NCBI GenBank assembly: GCA_964593155.1
Contig: CAZQHE010000095.1
Span: 1-15,666 of the forward strand
Origin: JAJRXK01 sp964593155
GTDB taxonomy: Bacteria > Krumholzibacteriota > Krumholzibacteriia > JAJRXK01
Reading direction: 5' to 3'
DNA: 15,666 nucleotides
The notes beneath the pieces were generated by a model. It saw nothing but the letters and a program-made list of their open reading frames with translations, had not been told where the DNA came from and ran no database searches. A program made the position numbers and the translations under genes. Each line of letters starts with the position of its first letter. Position 1 is the first letter of the stretch. This document shows, in pieces, positions 5,798 through 12,015 of the stretch.

Positions 5798-6826
5798 TTG
5801 CGCCTCGTCACCACTGTCCTGTTGCTCGCGCTCACCGCGCCGCCCGCTTCTGCCGCGCCCGCGGTGGACGTGTGGACCGACCCACGCCACGTCGACTTCT
5901 CGTCGGCGCTGCGTTTCGGCGCCGATCATCCGCCGCTGACCTCGATCTTGATCGCCGATCGCGACTCGGTGCTGGCCGAGGGGTACTGGCGCGGCGGCGG
6001 CGCCGACCGTGTCGAGAACGTGAAGTCGGTGTCGAAGAGCGTGCTCTCCGCCCTGGTGGGAATCGCGCTCGACCGGGGCGATCTTCCAACGCTCGACACG
6101 CCCATCGTGCGCTGGTTCCCCGAACACACCGACCTGTTCGAGGACGACCCACGGTCGCGCATCACGCTCGAGGACCTGCTGACCATGCGCAGCGGACTCG
6201 AGACCACGAGCTTCTACAACTACGGCGCCTGGGTCGGCGGCTCGGACTGGGTGCGTGGCCAACTGCGCATGCCGCTGGAGTTCCAGCCGGGCACGGTCAT
6301 GCGGTACAGCACGGGTGCCTCACACCTGGTGAGCGTGATCCTCGAGCGCGCGACCGGCGTGCGGCCGAGCGTGTACGCGGCCCGCCATCTCTTCGGACCG
6401 ATCGGCGTGCAGGGTGTCCACTGGGACCGCGATCCCCAGGGACACGACTTCGGGGGCAACAACCTGTCGATGACACCGCGGCAGATGCTCCGCTTCGGGC
6501 GGCTGCACCTGGCCCGCGGAGAGTTCGACCGACGGCGCGTGCTCCCCACCGGCTGGGTCGAACGCGCGTGGCGACCACGCACGCGCTCGCACTGGAACGG
6601 CTTCGGCTACGGTTACTTCTGGTGGTACCGGCACATCGCGGGAACTCCGGTGCACTACGCCTGGGGCCACGGTGGACAACGGATCTTCGTGTTGCCCGAA
6701 CCCGGCCTGGTGGTGGTGACCACCGCCGATCTCGGCCCCGACGGGCGGGGACGCATCACCCGCACGCTCGACGAATTGCTGGTGCGCCACGTCCTGGGCG
6801 CGATCCGTCGCCCCGCCACGCCCTGA
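5798..6826 (+). CDS. Exported serine hydrolase of the class C beta-lactamase / 6-aminohexanoate-dimer hydrolase fold
   Basis: With a TTG start this is a 342-residue periplasmic enzyme. Residues 1-19 are a signal peptide (MRLVTTVLLLALTAPPASA). The nucleophile motif S-x-x-K is S77-V-S-K80. The second motif is Tyr170-Ser-Thr (YST in place of YxN), as in the NylB-type esterase/amidase branch, and the third is HGG at 291-293 in place of KTG. This favours an esterase, amidase or peptidase over an antibiotic-destroying lactamase, and the substrate cannot be deduced. The start is uncertain. No ATG or GTG precedes the signal peptide, and TTG 5798 has no nearby ribosome site. An in-frame ACG at 5759 lies exactly 7 nt after AGGAGG and would add 13 residues. 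It follows the selenoprotein by 71 nt in the same direction and may be cotranscribed. Confidence 0.88.
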   Translation: MRLVTTVLLLALTAPPASAAPAVDVWTDPRHVDFSSALRFGADHPPLTSILIADRDSVLAEGYWRGGGADRVENVKSVSKSVLSALVGIALDRGDLPTLDTPIVRWFPEHTDLFEDDPRSRITLEDLLTMRSGLETTSFYNYGAWVGGSDWVRGQLRMPLEFQPGTVMRYSTGASHLVSVILERATGVRPSVYAARHLFGPIGVQGVHWDRDPQGHDFGGNNLSMTPRQMLRFGRLHLARGEFDRRRVLPTGWVERAWRPRTRSHWNGFGYGYFWWYRHIAGTPVHYAWGHGGQRIFVLPEPGLVVVTTADLGPDGRGRITRTLDELLVRHVLGAIRRPATP

Positions 6827-6849
6827 GGTCCGGCCTATACCGAGACATC

Positions 6850-6858
6850 TGCTATGCT
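6850..6858 (+). promoter_or_regulatory. Putative extended -10 promoter before the acyltransferase
   Basis: TGCTATGCT has the TGn extension followed by TATGCT, four of six matches to the -10 consensus. It lies 24 nt after the hydrolase stop and 32 nt before the acyltransferase start. No -35 hexamer is recognisable at the usual spacing. It could give the acyltransferase-deacetylase pair its own transcript. Confidence 0.35.
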
Positions 6859-6890
6859 CGCGGCGATCCTCCTCCGATGCCGCGAGCCCG

Positions 6891-8315
6891 GTGGTCCGTG
6901 TGAATCGTCCCGTCCTGTATCCCTTCCTGCGCACGCTGGCCCGCCTGATCGCCGGCGTCTACTTCCGCCGGATCGAGGTCGTCGGGGCCGAGAACGTACC
7001 GGCGCGGGGGGCGGTGATCCTGGCCGCCAACCACCCACAGTCGATCACCGACGCCATGATCCTGGGCCTCGCCACGCGGCGGGTCGTGCACTACGTGGCC
7101 CACAGCGGGCTGTTCGCGAGCCCGGTCCTGCGCTTCCTGCTCGAGAGCGGAGGGGCGATTCCCGTGCACCGGTCCACCGACGTGCAGGACGCGCGCACCC
7201 GCAACGAGCAGACCTTCGCCGCCTGCCGCGACGTCCTGGCCGACGGCGGCTGCATCGGGATCTTCCCCGAGGGGACCAGCGCGCAGGAGCGGCGCGTGCA
7301 GCGCTTCAAGACGGGAACGGTGCGGATCGCCCTGCAGACCGAGGACCACCACGACTTCTCGCTGGGCGTGACCATCGTCCCGGTGGGGCTGAGCTTCCAG
7401 AGCGCCCTGAACTTCCGCAGCCGTGTGCTCGTGACCTTCGGTGATCCGATCGTGGTGCGCGACGCGGCCGAGGACTACCGTGTCGATCCCGAGGCCACCA
7501 TCCACGCCCTGACCGACCGTCTGCAGGAACGCATCCGCCACCAGGTCGTCGACGTCCGCCGCCAGGAGCTGGACGACTTCGTCCGGCAGGTCGAACGTGT
7601 GTACGCGGGAGAACTGCTCGCGCGCGAAGGCCTGGAGGTCCCGGGCCACAGTCGCTTCGAACGCGAACTCACGCTGTCGCGCGAGATCGCCCGGGCCACC
7701 GATCATTTCTACCGGACCCGCCCCGAGGTGATCTGGAACGTGAAGGAGTTGCTGGGTGAGTACCATCGGCGGCTCGACCGGCTCCACCTTCCCGACCGCA
7801 TCGTACGCGACCAGCCGTCGAGTTTCCGCAGCGAGGCCGTGCGCCTGGCGGTGGTCTTCTTGCTGGGCCTCCCGGTGGCGGCTTGGGGCGCCCTGTGGAA
7901 CTACATCCCCTACAAGCTGACCGGCATCGTCGCGCGGATCATCACCCGCGATCTCACCAAGATCCACTGGTCGCAGTTGGTGGTGGGAACGGTGCTGTTC
8001 CCGGCCTTCTACGCGGCGTGGTTCGCCTTCGCGCTGGACCACTTCGGCACCGTGGGGCAGATCCTCTTCATGGCGAGTCTGCCGCCGACGGGGATCTTCG
8101 CGCGCTGGTACGTGGGCAGCCTGGTCCGTCGGCGGCGCCACCTGCGCTGGGCCTACCTCCAGAGCACCCGGCGGCTGGTGGTGCAGCGGGTGCTCGACCT
8201 GCGGCGTGAGATCATCCGGGCCATGGACGCGGCCCTCGAGGAACACCTGGCCCGTGGCGGGCGTACGACCGAACCGGTCGCCGAATCTCGCCACGAAGAC
8301 GAAGGACACGCCTGA
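6891..8315 (+). CDS. PlsC-type acyltransferase with C-terminal membrane domain
   Basis: This 474-residue protein belongs to the glycerolphosphate acyltransferase superfamily, which moves acyl chains from acyl-ACP or acyl-CoA to lysophospholipid-like acceptors at the inner membrane. The catalytic motif is NHPQSITD (His48, Asp54), an HX5D spacing seen in some bacterial members in place of HX4D. GAIPVHR (89-94) and FPEGTS (125-130) are the substrate-phosphate motifs. The catalytic part ends near residue 210. A helical region follows, then hydrophobic segments at about 317-343 and 360-405, so the C-terminal half is membrane-embedded and not part of the minimal PlsC enzyme. The start is GTG 6891 or GTG 6900; neither has a strong ribosome site. 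Its stop abuts the next gene's ATG, implying coupled translation with the deacetylase. The acceptor may be glycerolipid or another envelope lipid. Confidence 0.88.
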   Translation: MVRVNRPVLYPFLRTLARLIAGVYFRRIEVVGAENVPARGAVILAANHPQSITDAMILGLATRRVVHYVAHSGLFASPVLRFLLESGGAIPVHRSTDVQDARTRNEQTFAACRDVLADGGCIGIFPEGTSAQERRVQRFKTGTVRIALQTEDHHDFSLGVTIVPVGLSFQSALNFRSRVLVTFGDPIVVRDAAEDYRVDPEATIHALTDRLQERIRHQVVDVRRQELDDFVRQVERVYAGELLAREGLEVPGHSRFERELTLSREIARATDHFYRTRPEVIWNVKELLGEYHRRLDRLHLPDRIVRDQPSSFRSEAVRLAVVFLLGLPVAAWGALWNYIPYKLTGIVARIITRDLTKIHWSQLVVGTVLFPAFYAAWFAFALDHFGTVGQILFMASLPPTGIFARWYVGSLVRRRRHLRWAYLQSTRRLVVQRVLDLRREIIRAMDAALEEHLARGGRTTEPVAESRHEDEGHA

Positions 8316-9011
8316 ATGCCCTCGCTCCTGCACGTCGAACCGGTCCAGCGCTATCTCAGCGAGCTGTTCCTGTGCTCGGTCCCCGAGCGTGAGGGGTGTG
8401 TGGCCCTGACCTTCGACGACGGGCCCAATCCGAGGAACACGCCGGAGCTGCTCGACATCCTGGCCCGCAAGAACGTTCCCGCCACGTTCTTCGTCCTCGG
8501 GCGCCAGGTGCGGCGACATCCCGAGATCGCGCGCCGCACGCACGAAGAGGGCCACGAACTCGCCAACCACACCGACAGCCACTGGCCCCTGCCGTTGCTG
8601 CCCCGACGACTGGTCCGCCGCGAGGTCCTGCGTGCGGAGCACGCGATCCGCGGGATCACCGGCGAGAAGCCGCGCTTCCTGCGGCCGCCCATGGGGTGGT
8701 TCTCGCACCGCACGCTCGACCATCTCGACGAGCTGGGCTACGTGCCGGTGATCGGCAGCGTGCACCCGCGCGACTCGCGGCAGCCTCCGGTCGACGTGAT
8801 CCTCGACCGCGTCCGCCCGCGCCTGACCGACGGCGCGATCCTGATCTTCCACGACGGCGGCTGGCGCGACGGCGTGAGCCGGGCGAACACACTCGAGGCC
8901 GTCGATCGCCTCACCGACGAGCTGCTCGCCGACGGCGTGCGCTTCCTCACCGTGGGACAGATGACGGAATCGCCCGATCCGACGGCGGATACGACGCCTG
9001 ATGCCAATTGA
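8316..9011 (+). CDS. NodB-type polysaccharide deacetylase without signal peptide
   Basis: This is a 231-residue metal-dependent deacetylase of carbohydrate esterase family 4. Motif 1 is TFDDGP (32-37; the second Asp binds metal), motif 2 is NHTDSH (84-89; His85 and His89 as metal ligands), motif 3 is RPPMGW (123-128) and motif 4 is ILIFHDG (175-181), so the catalytic set is complete. There is no signal peptide or membrane segment, unlike peptidoglycan deacetylases, so it probably acts in the cytoplasm or at the inner face of the membrane. The ATG immediately follows the acyltransferase TGA with no spacer, and GAAGGA lies 9 nt upstream. The pairing suggests joint action on a lipid-linked sugar, removing an acetyl group and adding an acyl chain; this is inference. 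The substrate is unknown. Confidence 0.92.
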   Translation: MPSLLHVEPVQRYLSELFLCSVPEREGCVALTFDDGPNPRNTPELLDILARKNVPATFFVLGRQVRRHPEIARRTHEEGHELANHTDSHWPLPLLPRRLVRREVLRAEHAIRGITGEKPRFLRPPMGWFSHRTLDHLDELGYVPVIGSVHPRDSRQPPVDVILDRVRPRLTDGAILIFHDGGWRDGVSRANTLEAVDRLTDELLADGVRFLTVGQMTESPDPTADTTPDAN

Positions 9012-9063
9012 TCATTCGCCGCGGGCACACTGGGGCGTCGAAACGTGTTCAAATGGTGAACGC

Positions 9064-9092
9064 GGGCCCGCCGGGCCCCACCGGACGGGCCC
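9064..9092. repeat. Three GGGCCC palindromes in the gap after the deacetylase
   Basis: GGGCCC occurs at 9064-9069, 9073-9078 and 9087-9092, so any two copies can pair into a stable hairpin. The site is 52-80 nt after the deacetylase stop and 28 nt before the next start codon. It may weaken or end the upstream transcript. Confidence 0.4.
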
Positions 9093-9119
9093 TCGCCCCC
9101 GAGGCAGAGGAGGTCCGCC

Positions 9120-9623
9120 ATGTCCCGCGCGTACGACGACGTGTTCTCGGAATCGTTGCTGGACCTGCATCCGAACGCCGTCCTGAAGATCCACGTGATG
9201 CGCGATCCGGCCTTCGAGCCCCAGGGCGTGGCCCTGGAGGTCGCACCGGCCGGCGTGCCCCACGTGACGATCGAGGACCCGGCGACCTGCGGTGGAGTCC
9301 TCGTGCAGTGGGTGCTCGACAGTCGCAGCCACCTCGAACCCCACGAACACCTCGAGCTGCGCCCCGTCGACCGCACGCCCACGTCCGAAGAGGTCACCCG
9401 TCTGATCGACGGCATCGGCGACCGTGTCTGGAACGGCACGATCCGCTCGACGGCGGTGCAACCGCACGACATGAACGACGAGATCCGTGTGCTCTTCGAC
9501 GTCCGGCGACTGCCCCAGGGCGACCACTGGCGTGTGGCGTGGCCCTACGACGTCGTGCTCATGTCCCCCGAGCGCGAGGTCGAGGATCGCATCGAGGCCT
9601 GGCTGGTGATCGAGACCCTCTGA
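9120..9623 (+). CDS. Hypothetical 167-residue protein
   Basis: I do not recognise this family. The ATG is supported by GAGGAGG six nt upstream, and base composition by codon position is like its neighbours, so it is likely a real gene. The protein is soluble, with no signal peptide or membrane segment, acidic, with a single cysteine (in DPATCGGV). Regularly alternating hydrophobic stretches (AVLKIHVMRD, GGVLVQWVLDSR, HLELRPVDR, EIRVLFDVRRL, WRVAWPYDVVLMS) suggest a mostly beta fold, followed by a helical C-terminus (EREVEDRIEAWLVIETL). It is the last gene of the plus-strand block and converges on the ATP-grasp gene with only 10 nt between the stops. No function is claimed. Confidence 0.75.
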   Translation: MSRAYDDVFSESLLDLHPNAVLKIHVMRDPAFEPQGVALEVAPAGVPHVTIEDPATCGGVLVQWVLDSRSHLEPHEHLELRPVDRTPTSEEVTRLIDGIGDRVWNGTIRSTAVQPHDMNDEIRVLFDVRRLPQGDHWRVAWPYDVVLMSPEREVEDRIEAWLVIETL

Positions 9624-9633
9624 TCGACACCGT

Positions 9634-10629
9634 CTAGGAGATCGGCGACGCCCCGCCGATCCGACGGGCCAGGGCCGCCGCGAAACGTCCGGCGGCCCGC
9701 TCGTCGAGTTCGAAGTAGAGGGAGGGTTCGATCAGCTCGGCCTCCATCAGGACGAAGCCATGATCGGTGCGCACGAAGTCGACCCGCGAGNNNNNNNNNN
9801 GGCGATTGGGGTTGGCCGTTTCGCCGGCATCGCTGAGCACGACCACGCGTTGATCGCCGCGCTCGATCGCCAGGCCCACGTTGAGCGGGCCGCGGGGTTC
9901 GTCGGCGTCGGGCCGGGCGCTGGCCAGGGCGGCGCGTGCCCGGTCGGCGGCGGCGCGCAGGGCGGGCTCGGGCTCGACCGCGGCCAGGCGCCCTCCGTGT
10001 TCCTCCTGCACCCGGAAGTCGCCGTGGGCGGGGGTCTTGAGAATCGAATGGCTGTAGCCGCCATCGAAGTAGAACACCGAGAACTCGCCCTCGGTCACGA
10101 TGGCCGGCAGGAAGGGTTGGACCATGGCTTCACGACCGCGCAGGGCCTCGATCGCGGTGCGTCGCCCGGAACCGTCGGCGGCCCGCAGCCGGTAGGTGTG
10201 ATCGGCGTTGGCACTCACCGTGGGTTTGACGACGATCTCGTCCGTGGTGAATCTCTCGAATGCCTCGTCGAGGTCGGTCTCGTCCGGAGACGACACGAAG
10301 CACGTGTCGACCACCGCCACGCCGGCCTCGCGGAGATCTCGCAGGTAGTGCTTGTCGAGGTTCCAGCGCACCACCTCGAGCGGATTGAACAGTGCGGCCC
10401 CCGACGCGTCGATCCGCCGCAACGAGGCGAGGAAGGCCTCCGGATCGTCCTGGTAGTCCCAGGTCGACCGGATGACCACGGCGTCGAAGCGATCCCAGTC
10501 CACGCCCGGACGGCGCCACGGGATCGTCTCGACCTCGATCCCCCGCGCGGCCAGGGGTTCGTGGGTCAGGGCGTCGTAGACGAAGAATCCGTCCAGACTG
10601 TCCATGCTCAGGTAGGCGACACGGGGCAC
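9634..10629 (-). CDS. ATP-grasp ligase of the DcsG / glutathione-synthetase-like type, interrupted by an assembly gap
   Basis: This is about 331 residues as assembled. The N-terminal part (RVAYLSMDSLDGFFVYDAL, DWDRFDAVVIRSTWDY, NPLEVVRWNLDKHYL) and the ATP-binding core (EIVVKPTVSANADHTYRL, EAMVQPFLPAI, EGEFSVFYFDGGYSHSILK) fit ATP-grasp ligases related to DcsG. The metal-binding end is RVDFVRTDHGFVLMEAELIEPSLYF. Such enzymes join a carboxylate to an amine using ATP; the substrates here are unknown. I chose GTG 10629 because AGAGGA lies 7 nt upstream and the protein then begins at the first beta strand. Ten Ns fall between NPNR and SRVDFV. The roughly 27 residues before them (NVGLAIERGDQRV and so on) are not expected in this family, so the gene may be misassembled or carry an insertion. 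It is divergent from the RND operon. Confidence 0.8.
   Translation of the reverse strand: MPRVAYLSMDSLDGFFVYDALTHEPLAARGIEVETIPWRRPGVDWDRFDAVVIRSTWDYQDDPEAFLASLRRIDASGAALFNPLEVVRWNLDKHYLRDLREAGVAVVDTCFVSSPDETDLDEAFERFTTDEIVVKPTVSANADHTYRLRAADGSGRRTAIEALRGREAMVQPFLPAIVTEGEFSVFYFDGGYSHSILKTPAHGDFRVQEEHGGRLAAVEPEPALRAAADRARAALASARPDADEPRGPLNVGLAIERGDQRVVVLSDAGETANPNRXXXXSRVDFVRTDHGFVLMEAELIEPSLYFELDERAAGRFAAALARRIGGASPIS
9791..9800. other. Assembly gap (ten Ns) within the ATP-grasp gene
   Basis: There are ten undetermined bases. Frames on both sides happen to be joined in phase at this length, but ten may be a placeholder, so the true size, and the integrity of the gene, are unknown. Confidence 0.99.
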
Positions 10630-10685
10630 GTCGGAGTCCTCTCGGAGCGGCGGCATCCAGGCCGGGTGGCCGTTCGAAACGTTCG

Positions 10686-11996
10686 ATGTCATTGTTGGAA
10701 CAATCAATCCCCCTTTGCAAGAAGGACCTCGCCATCTCGTCCACGATCCGAGGAGCCGCGCTGGCCCTCCTACTCGTCTTCGCAAGCGCCTGTGGCGACG
10801 GAACTTCCGCCGAGGAAGCCCCGCCGCGGGTGCACCCCTCCGTCGAGGCCGTCCGGGCCCGCCACGGCTCGCTGCCCCTGACGCAGCGGCTGAGCGGGGT
10901 GGTCGAGGCCCGCAACCAGGTGTCGATCCAGCCCGAGATCACCGGGGTGGTGACCGCCGTCCTCGTGCAGAACGGCGACGAGGTCGAGGCCGGCCAGCCG
11001 CTGGTACGGATCCGCGACACCGACGTCCGCGAGCGCCTGAAGCAGGCGCGGGCCGACCACCGGATCGCCCTGGCCGAGCTGCAACGGGCCCGGGCGCAGG
11101 CCCGGGAGGCCCGCTCCGCCCTCGAGCGGACGCGGTCGCTCAACGAGCGCGAACTCGGCAGCCAGGCCGAACTCGAGACCGTCGAGGCCCGCGCCGCGTC
11201 GGCCGAGGCCGAGGTCGCCCTGGCCGAGGCGCGCGTCGAGCAGGCCATGGCCATGGCCGAGGAGGCCCAGGAGAACCTCGCCCGCACCGTGGTCCGCGCC
11301 CCCATCACCGGCGTCGTCGGCAGCCGCGAGGTCGAGGTGGGCATGCTCGTGAACCCGAACACGCAGGCGTTCACCATCGGCCAGCTCGACAGCGTGCGCG
11401 TGCAGGTCATGCTGACCGACCGCATGCTCGCCTACATCGAAGAGGGGCAACGCGCGGTGGTCCGTGTGGGCGACGCGGTCGCCGAGGCCCGCCTGTCGCG
11501 GATCTCGCCCTTCCTGCACCCGGTGGCCCACAGCACCGAGGCCGAGATCGACATGCCCAACGCCGATCGCCGCCTCAAGCCCGGCATGTTCGTGACCGTC
11601 GACATCCACTACGGCGAGAGCGAGCAGGCCACGCTGGTGCCGATCAGCGCCCTGTACGAGGACCCCACCACCGGCAACGTCGGCGTCTACGTCACCGGCC
11701 ACGACTTCGGCGAGGTGCCGGTCGACGAGATGGGCATCGAGCGCCCCGGCCCGCTGAGCGAGCCGGTCGCGTTCGAGTTCGTCCCGACGCCGCCGATCGC
11801 CGAGGGCCACATGGAGGCCGCGGTCCCGGGTGTCGAGCCGGGCCAATGGGTGGTGACCATGGGGCAGAACCTGCTCGACGGCGAAAGCCCCGAGGCCCGC
11901 GTGCGGCCGATCCGCTGGGAGCGCGTGGAGCACCTGCAACGCCTGCAGCGCGAGGACCTGATGCGCGAGGTCATCGAGCGCACGGCGTCGGACTGA
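10686..11996 (+). CDS. RND efflux periplasmic adaptor (membrane fusion) lipoprotein
   Basis: This 436-residue protein bridges an inner-membrane RND pump to an outer-membrane channel. The N-terminus has a hydrophobic segment ending in FASAC, so Cys36 is the likely lipidation site. It is followed by the first half of the lipoyl-like domain (VSIQPEITGVVTAVLVQNGDEVEAG), a long Glu/Ala/Arg-rich coiled-coil hairpin (about 115-195), the second lipoyl half (TVVRAPITGVVGSREVEVGMLV), a beta-barrel (SVRVQVMLTDRMLAYIEEGQ) and the membrane-proximal domain. The only canonical in-frame start is ATG 10686, but it lacks a ribosome site and sits beside a palindrome. AAGAAGGA at 10719-10726 is 7 nt before an in-frame ATC (10734), which would shorten the protein by 16 residues and still keep the signal. 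The pump gene follows 19 nt after the stop, in one operon. No outer-membrane TolC partner is in the window. Confidence 0.93.
   Translation: MSLLEQSIPLCKKDLAISSTIRGAALALLLVFASACGDGTSAEEAPPRVHPSVEAVRARHGSLPLTQRLSGVVEARNQVSIQPEITGVVTAVLVQNGDEVEAGQPLVRIRDTDVRERLKQARADHRIALAELQRARAQAREARSALERTRSLNERELGSQAELETVEARAASAEAEVALAEARVEQAMAMAEEAQENLARTVVRAPITGVVGSREVEVGMLVNPNTQAFTIGQLDSVRVQVMLTDRMLAYIEEGQRAVVRVGDAVAEARLSRISPFLHPVAHSTEAEIDMPNADRRLKPGMFVTVDIHYGESEQATLVPISALYEDPTTGNVGVYVTGHDFGEVPVDEMGIERPGPLSEPVAFEFVPTPPIAEGHMEAAVPGVEPGQWVVTMGQNLLDGESPEARVRPIRWERVEHLQRLQREDLMREVIERTASD
10691..10704. promoter_or_regulatory. Palindrome ATTGTTGGAACAAT, candidate operator of the efflux operon
   Basis: ATTGTT and AACAAT flank a two-base centre. 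This AT-rich perfect dyad stands out in GC-rich DNA. It lies between the divergent ATP-grasp and RND adaptor genes. Just before it is a direct repeat, CGTTCGA (10671-10677 and 10680-10686). Dyads of this size are typical of TetR-family repressors that control RND pumps, but no regulator gene is adjacent. Confidence 0.5.
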
Positions 11997-12015
11997 GCGA
12001 GGGGAGGCCGAGACG

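Noticed and set aside
5798..6826. Calling the serine hydrolase an antibiotic-resistance beta-lactamase
   Set aside because: The YST and HGG motifs match the NylB-like esterase/amidase branch more than true class C beta-lactamases with YxN and KTG.
9064..9092. GGGCCC repeats as a CRISPR or mobile-element end
   Set aside because: Six-base palindromes with 3- and 8-nt spacing have no repeat-spacer structure and no nearby cas or transposase gene.
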